Below, piece by piece: positions 1-7,506 of a stretch of 52,142 nt of DNA (the stretch's first letter is position 1; each line of letters opens with the position of its first letter). The position numbers and the translations under genes are program-made. Under the pieces are notes generated by a model. The model saw only the letters and a program-made list of their open reading frames with translations, was not told the DNA's origin and made no database searches. The DNA is from Planctomycetota bacterium (GTDB taxonomy: Bacteria > Planctomycetota > SZUA-567 > JAKLDR01): assembly GCA_022703445.1 (NCBI GenBank), contig JAKLDR010000020.1:1-52142 (forward strand). The letters run 5' to 3'.

Positions 1-20
1 CCTGAGGAGCGGTTTCGCCC

Positions 21-3000
21 ATGCCCAAACTGAACTCCATCGCCGAGTTCCGCTCCCTCCAGGAGCGGCTGCAGGCCGACCGGGGCGCCGACGTCCCGAC
101 CATTGTCATTCCGGCCGGCACCTGCGGGCAGGCCTCGGGGGCCAGCGACATCATCAAGGTCGCCAAGCGCGAGCTGCTGGCCAGGGGCCTGACCGAGCGG
201 GTCCACCTGCGCATCACCGGCTGCCACGGCTTCTGTCAGATGGAGCCATCGGTACTGGTCGAGCCGGGGCGCACCTTCTACCCGCGGGTGGGGCTGAAGG
301 AGATGGCCCGGATCGTGGAGGCGGTGGCCGAGGGCAAGGTGCTCACCGACCTGCTCTTCGTCGATCCGGTCACGGGCGCGCCGGTCGAGCGCCAGGAGGA
401 CATCCCCTTCTTCCGCCGGCAGGTCCGGACCATCCTGGGCCGCAACGAGAAGGTCGACCCCATCCGCATCTACAACTACATCGAGCACGGCGGCTACGGC
501 GCCCTGGTCAAGGCCCTGGAGAAGCGCAGCCCGGCCTGGGTGGTCGAGGAGGTCAAGGCCTCGCGGCTGCGCGGCCGCGGCGGCGCCGGCTTCCCCACCG
601 GGACCAAGTGGGACATGCTCGCCCGCCAGCCGGCGGAGCGCGGCAAGGTGCTGGTCTGCAACGCCGACGAGGGCGACCCCGGGGCCTACATGGACCGCTC
701 GGTGCTCGAGGGACACCCCCACAGCATCATCGAGGGCATGGTCATCGGCGCCTACGCCACCGGGGCCTCGGAGGGGGTCATCTACGTCCGCAACGAGTAC
801 CCCCTGGCCATTAAGCACCTGGTGATCGCCCTGCGCCAGGCCGGCGAACTGGGCCTGGTCGGTCAGAACATCCTGGGCACCGGCTTCTCCTTCGAGATCC
901 GCATGGTCCGCGGAGCCGGGGCCTTCGTCTGCGGCGAGGAGACCGCCCTGATCCGCTCGGTGGAGGGCAAGATGGGCGAGCCCCGCCAGCGCCCGCCCTT
1001 CCCGGTGGAGCGCGGCATCGACGGCCGCCCCACGGCCATCAACAACGTCGAGACCTGGGCCAACATCCCGATCATCATCAACGTCGGCGGCGCGGAGTTC
1101 GCCAAGGTCGGCACGCCCACCAGCTCCGGGACCAAGATCTTCAGCCTGGTGGGCAAGATCCGCTTCACCGGCCTGGTCGAGGTGCCCATGGGCATGACCG
1201 TCCGGGAGATCGTCCAGGAGGTCGGCGGCGGCCCGGCCGGGCGCGCGGCCATCAAGGCGGTCCAGACCGGCGGGCCCTCCGGAGGCTGCATCCCCGCCGA
1301 GAAGTTCGACCTGCCCATCGACTACGACAGCCTGGCCCAGGCCGGATCGATCATGGGCTCGGGCGGGATGATCGTGATGGACGACGACACCTGCATGGTG
1401 GACGTCGCCAAGTACTTCATGCGCTTCCTCAAGGATGAGTCCTGCGGGAAGTGCTTCACCTGCCGCAAGGGCACGCAGCGGATGTACGAGTTGCTCGACG
1501 ACATCTCCGCCGGGCGAGCGACCGAGGCGCACATCGACCTGCTCGAGGAGCTGGCCCGGACGGTCAAGGACACCACCATGTGCGGGCTGGGCCAGACCGC
1601 CTCCAACCCGGTGCTGTCCACGCTGCGCTACTACCGGCACGAGTACCTGCACCACGTGGTCGACAAGAAGTGCGACGCGCTGGTCTGCAAGGAGCTGGTC
1701 GGCGCGCCCTGCCAGGCCACCTGCCCGCTGGGGACGGAGGCCTGGCGCTACGTCGCCCTCCTCGAGAAGGGTCACTACAACGAGGCCTACCGGGTCATCC
1801 GCGAGACCAACCCCTTCCCATCGATCTGCGCGCGGGTCTGCGACCACCGCTGCGAGACCCGCTGCCGCCTGGGCACGGGCGGAGCCCAGCCCATGGCCAT
1901 CCGGGCGCTGAAGCGCTTCATCACCGACAACGTCGACCCCGCCGCCGCCTGGCAGCGGCAGACGGCGTCCAGATCCGGCAAGGGCGGATCGCGGGTCGCG
2001 GTGGTCGGGGCCGGTCCGGCCGGGCTGACCGCCGCCCACTTCCTGTCGATGGCCGGCCACCAGGTGACGGTCTTCGAGGCCGCCGAGGAGCCCGGCGGGA
2101 TGCTGCTCTCCGGCATACCCTCATACCGGCTGCCCCGTGAGGTGGTCCGGAGGGAGATCGCCGCGCTGCTCGACAACAACATCACCGTGAAGTGCCGGAC
2201 CATCCTGGGCCGGGACGTGACCCTGGACGGCCTCTTCGCCGACGGTTTCAAGGCCGCCTTCCTGGCCCTCGGCGCCCACCAGAGCCTGCGCCTCGGCCTG
2301 CTCGGCGAGGACGCGGAAGGGGTCTACCCCTCCATGCGCTTCCTCAAGGCCTTCAACCTGCGCGGCGAGGAACTGGCCAAGGGGCGGGTCGGCGTGATCG
2401 GCGGCGGCAACTCCGCGATCGACGCCGCCCGGGTGGCCCTGCGCCAGAAGGGCGTCAGGGAGGTGACCGTCTACTACCGGCGCACCCGGATGGAGATGCC
2501 CGCCTACCAGGAGGAGATCGAGGCGGCCCTGGCCGAGGGCATCAGGATCGAGACCCTGGTGACCCCGGTGGATGTCAACACCGCCGGCGGCTTCCTGACC
2601 GGGGTGCGCTTCGTCCGCAACAAGCTCGGCGCTCCGGACGGGAGCGGGCGGCGCCTGCCGGTGGCGCTGCCCGGCAGCGAGTTCCAGGTGCCGCTCGACA
2701 CCCTGATCGTGGCCATCAGCGAGCACCCCGAGAGCGACTGCCTGGCCTCGGTGGGCATGAAGCTGGGCGTCGGCGGCAAGCTGGTGATCGACGAGAAGAC
2801 CCTCTGCACCGACCGCGCCGGGGTCTTCGCCGGCGGCGACCTGGTCACCGGCCCGAACACGGTGGTCGACGCCATCGCCGCCGGCCGGCGGGCCGCCGCG
2901 GCCATCGACCGCTACCTGCACGGCAAGGCCCTGGCCGAGCCGCCGGGCGCGCGGCTGCCGACCGTCTACGTGGAGCCGGCCGCCCCGCTCGATCCGGCCG

Positions 3001-3206
3001 CATCCACCGCCCGGGCGACGCCGCCGGAACTCGCGCCCGGGGAGCGGAAGAAGTGCTTCGCCGAGGTGGAGTCGGCCCTGTCGCCCGACGAGGCCGTGCG
3101 CGAGGCCCGGCGCTGCCTGCGCTGCGACCTGGAGTTCACCCGGCCCAAGGAGGCCCCGGCCAAGGCGCCGGCCGCCGCGGGCGCCGCCGCGGGGGGCAAG
3201 CCATGA
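21..3206 (+). CDS. NuoF/HndC-like NADH-binding subunit fused to GltD-like flavoprotein
   Basis: Predicted cytoplasmic iron-sulfur flavoprotein moving electrons from NAD(P)H. Residues 1-110 resemble the thioredoxin-like [2Fe-2S] domain (C35, C68, C72). Residues 140-440 are the NuoF 51-kDa domain, with FMN/NADH loop GRGGAGFPTGTKW at about 185 and GAGAFVCGEETALI near 296. The 4Fe-4S site is SCGKCFTC (C475, C478, C481) plus C521. From about 550 the chain becomes a GltD-type module: a Cys-rich N-terminal cluster region, an FAD fold (VAVVGAGPAGLTAAHFL, about 660) and a second dinucleotide fold (VGVIGGGNSAIDAARVA, about 790). At 1061 residues it is a true fusion. The start has GAGGAG 11 nt upstream. 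Its stop overlaps the next ATG (ATGA), so the genes are translationally coupled. The domains are clear; the physiological reaction is inferred. Confidence 0.9.
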   Translation: MPKLNSIAEFRSLQERLQADRGADVPTIVIPAGTCGQASGASDIIKVAKRELLARGLTERVHLRITGCHGFCQMEPSVLVEPGRTFYPRVGLKEMARIVEAVAEGKVLTDLLFVDPVTGAPVERQEDIPFFRRQVRTILGRNEKVDPIRIYNYIEHGGYGALVKALEKRSPAWVVEEVKASRLRGRGGAGFPTGTKWDMLARQPAERGKVLVCNADEGDPGAYMDRSVLEGHPHSIIEGMVIGAYATGASEGVIYVRNEYPLAIKHLVIALRQAGELGLVGQNILGTGFSFEIRMVRGAGAFVCGEETALIRSVEGKMGEPRQRPPFPVERGIDGRPTAINNVETWANIPIIINVGGAEFAKVGTPTSSGTKIFSLVGKIRFTGLVEVPMGMTVREIVQEVGGGPAGRAAIKAVQTGGPSGGCIPAEKFDLPIDYDSLAQAGSIMGSGGMIVMDDDTCMVDVAKYFMRFLKDESCGKCFTCRKGTQRMYELLDDISAGRATEAHIDLLEELARTVKDTTMCGLGQTASNPVLSTLRYYRHEYLHHVVDKKCDALVCKELVGAPCQATCPLGTEAWRYVALLEKGHYNEAYRVIRETNPFPSICARVCDHRCETRCRLGTGGAQPMAIRALKRFITDNVDPAAAWQRQTASRSGKGGSRVAVVGAGPAGLTAAHFLSMAGHQVTVFEAAEEPGGMLLSGIPSYRLPREVVRREIAALLDNNITVKCRTILGRDVTLDGLFADGFKAAFLALGAHQSLRLGLLGEDAEGVYPSMRFLKAFNLRGEELAKGRVGVIGGGNSAIDAARVALRQKGVREVTVYYRRTRMEMPAYQEEIEAALAEGIRIETLVTPVDVNTAGGFLTGVRFVRNKLGAPDGSGRRLPVALPGSEFQVPLDTLIVAISEHPESDCLASVGMKLGVGGKLVIDEKTLCTDRAGVFAGGDLVTGPNTVVDAIAAGRRAAAAIDRYLHGKALAEPPGARLPTVYVEPAAPLDPAASTARATPPELAPGERKKCFAEVESALSPDEAVREARRCLRCDLEFTRPKEAPAKAPAAAGAAAGGKP

Positions 3207-3880
3207 TCAACTTCAAGCTCAACGGCCTGGCCGTGTCGGTCGAGAACGGCTCGACCCTGCTCGAGGCCGCGCGATTCTACGGCTTCCCCATCCCCACGCT
3301 CTGCCACATGGAGGGGCTCGAGCCCTACGGGGCCTGCCGGCTCTGCGTGGTGGAGATCGGCGAGGCGCCCAAGAGCCGGCTGGTCTCGGCGTGCACCTAC
3401 CCGGCCCAGGAGGGCCTGGTGGTCCGGACGGCCACGGCCCGGGTGCTGGCCGCCCGGCGGATGGTCATCGAGCTGCACCTGGCCACCTGCCCGCAGTCCA
3501 AGGTCATCCAGGACCTGGCCTCGGCCCTGGGCGTGCGCCAGCAGCGCTTCCGGCAGGAGCACGAGGACTGCATCCTCTGCGGCCGGTGCGTGCGGATGTG
3601 CAAGGAGCAGATGGCCGCCGGGGCCATCGGCTTCCGCTCGCGCGGCGAGCGCCGCTCCATCGGCACGCCCTTCGACGTCAAGTCCGAGGTCTGCCGGTTG
3701 TGCGGCGGCTGCGTCTACGTCTGCCCGGCCTGCCAGCTGCGCTGCACCTTCACCGACCCGGACAAGGCCATCTGCGGCGGCTGCGCCAACCTCCGGCCGC
3801 CGTGCTCCGACAAGGAGGGCTTTGGCCAGATGATGTGCTACATGGACCCCTGTGTGGCCTGCGAGATCAAGAAGGACTGA
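3203..3880 (+). CDS. HoxU/NuoG-like 2Fe-2S and 4Fe-4S ferredoxin subunit
   Basis: A 225-residue electron-transfer subunit. The N-terminal 80 residues form a plant-type [2Fe-2S] domain with the cysteine pattern seen in TLCHMEGLEPYGACRLC and a fourth Cys in SACTYP. A middle segment (HLATCPQSKVIQDLA) takes the place of the NuoG His-Cys3 region. Two ferredoxin-like 4Fe-4S motifs follow, CILCGRCVRMC and CRLCGGCVYVCPAC. The C-terminus has five more cysteines, so there may be a further cluster. The ATG overlaps the stop of the upstream NuoF-GltD gene. The protein probably bridges that flavoprotein to the downstream glutamate synthase-like subunit. The usual family members belong to NAD-reducing hydrogenases or complex I, but no hydrogenase or Nuo gene is present here. 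Confidence 0.88.
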   Translation: MINFKLNGLAVSVENGSTLLEAARFYGFPIPTLCHMEGLEPYGACRLCVVEIGEAPKSRLVSACTYPAQEGLVVRTATARVLAARRMVIELHLATCPQSKVIQDLASALGVRQQRFRQEHEDCILCGRCVRMCKEQMAAGAIGFRSRGERRSIGTPFDVKSEVCRLCGGCVYVCPACQLRCTFTDPDKAICGGCANLRPPCSDKEGFGQMMCYMDPCVACEIKKD

Positions 3881-3920
3881 AGGAAATTAGGAACGCGCGA
3901 AGCGAAAGGAGCCTGAGCCC

Positions 3921-5537
3921 ATGACGTTCTCCAGAGTCAACACCTCGGCGGCGACCCTGACCAAGAACCGGACCGAGGGGTCGGTCACGCCCAACTCGGG
4001 CATGTGCGTCACCTGCGTGGACGGCTGCATCGGGATGTGCGAGATCGGCAAGTCCGCCTACCGCGGGCACGAGGTCATCTACCCCCAGCCCTTCGGGGTG
4101 ATCACCACCGCCTCCGAGAAGAGCTACCCGGTGGACTACTCCCACTTCAACATCATGGGCACGGCGGTCGGGGCCCACGGCATCGCCGCCGACAGCGACA
4201 AGGCCATCTTCCCGGCGGTGAACCTCGAGGTGCGCCTCGGCCGGGACAAGGGGCTCAAGTTCCGCCTGCCCTGGCTCATTTCCGGGATAGGCTCGACCAA
4301 CATCGCCAAGAACAACTGGGAGGGGCTGGCCATCGGCTCGGCCCTGGCCGGCACCGCCCTGACCATCGGCGAGAACGTGGTGGGCATGGACCCGGGATCG
4401 GTCATCGAGAAGGGCCGGGTGGTCGACACCGTCGACCTGAAGCGCCGCGTGCAACTCTACAAGGACGCCCAGCGCGAAGGCTACGGGGCGATCATCGTCC
4501 AGGCCAACGTCGAGGACACCCGCCTCGGGGTCCAGGAGTACGCCATCGAGAAGCTCGGCGTGGAGTGCGTGGAGCTCAAGTGGGGCCAGGGCGCCAAGGA
4601 CATCGGCGGCGAGGTCAAGATCACCGACCTCAAGAAGGCCCAGATGCTCTACAAGCGCGGCTACATAGTCCTGCCCGATCCGACCAGCCCGGACGTGATC
4701 AAGGCCTTCGAGCGCGGCGCCTTCAAGGAGTTCGAGCGCCACTCGCGGGTGGGCATGGTCAGCGAGGAGGGGTTCGCCCAGCGCGTCGCCGAGCTCCGCA
4801 AGGCCGGCGCCAAGTACATCTTCCTCAAGACCGGCGCGTACCGGCCGGCCGACCTGGCCCGGGCCGTAATGTTCGCCGCCAAGTACAAGCTCGACCTGCT
4901 CACCGTGGACGGCGCCGGCGGCGGCACGGGCATGAGCCCGTGGCGGATGATGAACGAGTGGGGCGTTCCGCCGGTCGAGCTGCACACCCTCCTCTACCAG
5001 TACGCCGGCGACCTCGCCGCCAAGGGCGTCGAGCTGCCCGCCCTGGCCGTGGGCGGCGGCTTCACCTTCGAAGACCAGATCTTCAAGGGCCTGGCCATGG
5101 GCGCTCCCTTCGTCAAGCTCGTCGGCATGGCCCGCGGCCCGATCGCCGCGGCCATGGTCGGCAAGACCATCGGCCGGACCATCGCCGATCACCAGGTGCC
5201 GGTCTACGTGGAGCGCTTCGGCAGCACCAAGGACGAGATCTTCGTCACCGCCAGCCACCTCCGGAAGGAGCTCGGCGACGCCGAGTTCGAGAAGCTGCCC
5301 ACCGGCGCGCTGGGCCTCTACACCTACTACGAGCGCCTGGCCCAGGGCCTGCGCCAGCTGATGGCCGGCAGCCGCCGGTTCAGCCTGGAGCACATGAACC
5401 GCGACGACCTCGCGGCGCTCACCCCGGAGGCCGCGGCGGTCAGCGGCATCACCTACGTCATGGACGTGGACAAGGCCGAGGCCAAGGCCATCCTGGCCGG
5501 AGCCAAGGGCGGCAAGGCGGGCAAGGGCAAGAAGTAG
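3921..5537 (+). CDS. FMN-binding glutamate synthase domain protein (archaeal-type GltB2)
   Basis: A 538-residue protein of the FMN-binding glutamate synthase family. It has the TIM-barrel synthase domain, with LTVDGAGGGTGMSPW and AVGGGFTFEDQIFKGLAMGA as FMN/substrate-site segments, but no N-terminal glutaminase (class II amidotransferase) domain. The N-terminus has a tight cysteine motif, CVTCVDGCIGMC (C29, C32, C36, C40), that could hold an iron-sulfur cluster. AAAGGAG lies upstream of the ATG. It is third in the operon, 40 nt after the ferredoxin gene, so reductant should come from the fused NuoF-GltD subunit. Without a glutaminase domain it would need free ammonia or a separate ammonia donor, or it has another substrate. 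The C-terminus is Lys-rich and low-complexity. Confidence 0.87.
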   Translation: MTFSRVNTSAATLTKNRTEGSVTPNSGMCVTCVDGCIGMCEIGKSAYRGHEVIYPQPFGVITTASEKSYPVDYSHFNIMGTAVGAHGIAADSDKAIFPAVNLEVRLGRDKGLKFRLPWLISGIGSTNIAKNNWEGLAIGSALAGTALTIGENVVGMDPGSVIEKGRVVDTVDLKRRVQLYKDAQREGYGAIIVQANVEDTRLGVQEYAIEKLGVECVELKWGQGAKDIGGEVKITDLKKAQMLYKRGYIVLPDPTSPDVIKAFERGAFKEFERHSRVGMVSEEGFAQRVAELRKAGAKYIFLKTGAYRPADLARAVMFAAKYKLDLLTVDGAGGGTGMSPWRMMNEWGVPPVELHTLLYQYAGDLAAKGVELPALAVGGGFTFEDQIFKGLAMGAPFVKLVGMARGPIAAAMVGKTIGRTIADHQVPVYVERFGSTKDEIFVTASHLRKELGDAEFEKLPTGALGLYTYYERLAQGLRQLMAGSRRFSLEHMNRDDLAALTPEAAAVSGITYVMDVDKAEAKAILAGAKGGKAGKGKK

Positions 5538-5589
5538 CCAGCCAGCCGCAGCGATCGGCGGGCCGGCTTCGCGGCCGGTGCGCTATTGG

Positions 5590-5614
5590 GGGGGCGCCCA
5601 GACGGGGCGCCCCC
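5590..5614. terminator. GC-rich hairpin between convergent genes
   Basis: A perfect 10-bp stem (GGGGGCGCCC pairing with GGGCGCCCCC) with loop agacg lies in the 109-bp gap between the convergent glutamate synthase-like gene and dapB. A second, weaker GCCGG-type hairpin lies just before it (about 5565-5580). The T-tract is poor, so the terminator role is inferred from position and stem strength. Confidence 0.5.
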
Positions 5615-5646
5615 TGTCTTTGGGGCCGGACTGATGCCTCGCTGGT

Positions 5647-6480
5647 CTACGAAGAAGGCCGGGGCGCAACCGGCCCTAGCAGTCCAAGCACCTGGGCCAT
5701 GGTGTAGGCCCCCGGCGGCTTGCCGGCCAGGAACTTGGCGGCGCGCAGCGCCCCCAGGCAGAAGCCGTCGCGGCTGGTGACCCGGTGGACCAGTTCGATG
5801 CGCTCGCCGCCGGTGGCGAAGATCACGGTGTGCTCGCCGATGATGTCTCCGGCGCGCACCGCGTGGATGCCGATCTCGTCGCGCGGCCGGGCGCCGGGCC
5901 GTCCCGAGCGGCCGTGGACGGCGTGCTTGCGGAGATCGAGCCCGCGCCCGTCGGCCGCGGCCTGGGCCAGCCCCAGGGCCGTGCCGCTGGGGGCGTCGGC
6001 CTTGTTGTGATGATGGGCCTCGACCACCTCGATGTCGTAGCCGGCGCCGAGCGCCCTGGCGGCGTCGCCGGTCAGCTTGAAGAGCAGATTGGCGCCCACG
6101 CTCATGTTGGGCGCCAGGATCAACGGGATCCTCCCGGCCGCGGCGGTGAAGGCCGCCTTCTGCTTGTCGTCGAGGCCGGTGGTCCCGGCCACCAGGGCCG
6201 AGCCGGACCGGACGGCATCCTCGACGCGGCGCACCGCGCCCTCGGGCGCCGAGAAGTCCACGATGCAGTCGACCCGGCCGGCCAGCGCCTCGGTCACCTT
6301 GACGCCGCACTCCCGCCCCACTCCGGCCAGGAGCGCCGCGTCCTGCCCGAGCACGGGGTTGCCGGCGGCCTCCAGCGCCCCGGCCAGTTCCAGCTCCGGG
6401 TCCTCGAGGGTCAGAGCCACCAGGCGCCGGCCCATCCGCCCGGCCGCGCCGCTGATCGCCACCCTAGTCTTCCCAGCCAC
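5647..6480 (-). CDS. dapB: 4-hydroxy-tetrahydrodipicolinate reductase
   Basis: DapB reduces hydroxy-tetrahydrodipicolinate with NAD(P)H in the diaminopimelate/lysine pathway. The 277-residue length is normal. The N-terminal nucleotide-binding motif is RVAISGAAGRMGRRLV, a central VAGTTGL is present, and the family active-site signature reads EAHHHNKADAPSGTA. The GTG at 6480 is chosen because it follows AGGGAGAGAG and gives the standard N-terminus; the open frame extends further upstream but shows no family match. The start overlaps the zinc-ribbon ORF (6464-6625) in another frame, which suggests translational coupling. Confidence 0.95.
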   Translation of the reverse strand: MAGKTRVAISGAAGRMGRRLVALTLEDPELELAGALEAAGNPVLGQDAALLAGVGRECGVKVTEALAGRVDCIVDFSAPEGAVRRVEDAVRSGSALVAGTTGLDDKQKAAFTAAAGRIPLILAPNMSVGANLLFKLTGDAARALGAGYDIEVVEAHHHNKADAPSGTALGLAQAAADGRGLDLRKHAVHGRSGRPGARPRDEIGIHAVRAGDIIGEHTVIFATGGERIELVHRVTSRDGFCLGALRAAKFLAGKPPGAYTMAQVLGLLGPVAPRPSS

Positions 6481-6625
6481 GGTCTCTCTCCCTTCCCCTG
6501 CCCTTCCGGGTCTTGTCGGTCCGCTGCATCCTGGCCCTGCCGCACTTCGGGCAGATCCACTTGCGCTTCTTGTGATGCACCGCCGGCGACTCGCGCATGG
6601 GCGTCCCGCAGCGCTGGCAGTGCAT
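6464..6625 (-). CDS. small zinc-ribbon protein (53 aa)
   Basis: A short ORF starting MHCQRCGTPM with a second knuckle in WICPKCGRAR. Two CxxC pairs about 20 residues apart with flanking basic residues form a plausible zinc ribbon, followed by an Arg/Lys-rich tail. AAGGA lies about 10 nt upstream of the ATG. The 3' end runs 17 nt into dapB. The cysteine spacing and RBS argue for a real gene; the short length means that chance cannot be excluded. A nucleic-acid-binding or regulatory role would be a guess. Confidence 0.55.
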   Translation of the reverse strand: MHCQRCGTPMRESPAVHHKKRKWICPKCGRARMQRTDKTRKGRGRERDRGWED

Positions 6626-6659
6626 CGGTCATCGATCCTTCGTCGCCACACGCACTCTC

Positions 6660-6775
6660 AACGCAGAGGACGCAGAGGTTCGCGGAGGAACGCAGAGGAC
6701 TGCTGATTCATCCCTGGTAAGACTCACCACAAGTTCCCCTCTGCGACCTCTGCGTGCCTTTGCGGCCTCTGCGTT
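6660..6775. repeat. Inverted element with 9-10-bp tandem arms (ACGCAGAGG type)
   Basis: The left arm (6660-6699) has four imperfect tandem copies of ACGCAGAGG-like units. The right arm (6736-6775) has four copies of the complementary unit (CCTCTGCGT-like) in opposite orientation. About 36 bp of unrelated sequence separates them. The element fills most of the gap between hisA and the zinc-ribbon ORF. The two arms could form a long imperfect hairpin. Its design (short-unit tandem arms, inverted) matches the heptad elements in the pseudopilin genes, although the unit differs. Confidence 0.8.
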
Positions 6776-6792
6776 AAGCCGTTCATGGTCGA

Positions 6793-7506
6793 CTACTCCG
6801 CCGCCCGGAGTGCGTCAGCGAGCCGGAGCGAGCCCTTGTAGAGCGCCTGCCCGACGATGCAGCCGGCGAGGTTCATGCCCGCGAGCCGCCGGACGTGCTC
6901 GGACGTGCCCACGCCGCCGGAGGCGATCACCGGCCAGGGGCTGGCCTTCTGCACCTCGGCCAGCGACGCGAAGTCCGGGCCGGTGAGCATCCCGTCCCGG
7001 GCGGTGTTCGTGAAAATGAGCGCCGCGAAGGGCGCGCCGGCCAGGCGCCGGATGAGCTCGCCGGCCGAGAGGTCCTCGGCGTCCACCCAGCCGGAGGTGC
7101 GCACCTTCCCGTCGCGGCAGTCCAGGCCCAGGATGATCTTCCCGGGAAGCGCCCCGGCGAGCGCCACGACGGACTCCGGATCGCGCGCCGCGCGCGTGCC
7201 GACGACGACCCACCCCGCGCCGGCCGAGAGGTAACCGCGCGCCGCCGCCTCGTCGCGAATGCCGCCGCCGACCTCCGCGGGGATGGTCAGCGCGGCGAGC
7301 ACGCCCTTCACCGCCGCGGCGTTGGCCGGCGCACCGGAGAAGGCCCCGTCCAGGTCCACGATGTGCAGCCGCCCGGCGCCCTCGGCCTGCCAGCGCCGCG
7401 CCGCGGCCGCCGGATCGTCGCCGTAGACGGTCTCCCGGTCGGCCAGCCCCTGTTCGAGGCGCACGCACCTGCCGCCGCGGATGTCGACAGCCGGAATCAC
7501 TTCCAC
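6793..7506 (-). CDS. hisA: ProFAR isomerase (HisA)
   Basis: HisA catalyses the Amadori isomerisation of ProFAR to PRFAR in histidine biosynthesis. It is a 237-residue (beta/alpha)8 barrel. Visible family motifs are VIPAVDIRGGRCVRL with the catalytic Asp, LHIVDLDGAF, EVGGGIRD, VVVGTRAARDP, TNTARDGMLTGPD (second catalytic Asp) and IASGGVGTSEHV. The GTG at 7506 gives the N-terminus MEVIPAVDI and follows AAGGAG. It overlaps the end of the upstream membrane-protein gene by 10 nt. HisA stands apart from other his genes here, so no his operon is visible. Confidence 0.94.
   Translation of the reverse strand: MEVIPAVDIRGGRCVRLEQGLADRETVYGDDPAAAARRWQAEGAGRLHIVDLDGAFSGAPANAAAVKGVLAALTIPAEVGGGIRDEAAARGYLSAGAGWVVVGTRAARDPESVVALAGALPGKIILGLDCRDGKVRTSGWVDAEDLSAGELIRRLAGAPFAALIFTNTARDGMLTGPDFASLAEVQKASPWPVIASGGVGTSEHVRRLAGMNLAGCIVGQALYKGSLRLADALRAAE

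Noticed and set aside
3867..5393. 508-codon open frame on the minus strand opposite the glutamate synthase-like gene
   Set aside because: A shadow of the GC-rich coding strand: biased toward Val/Gly/Ala/His/Asp with no family motif, while the plus frame is a clear GltB2 protein.
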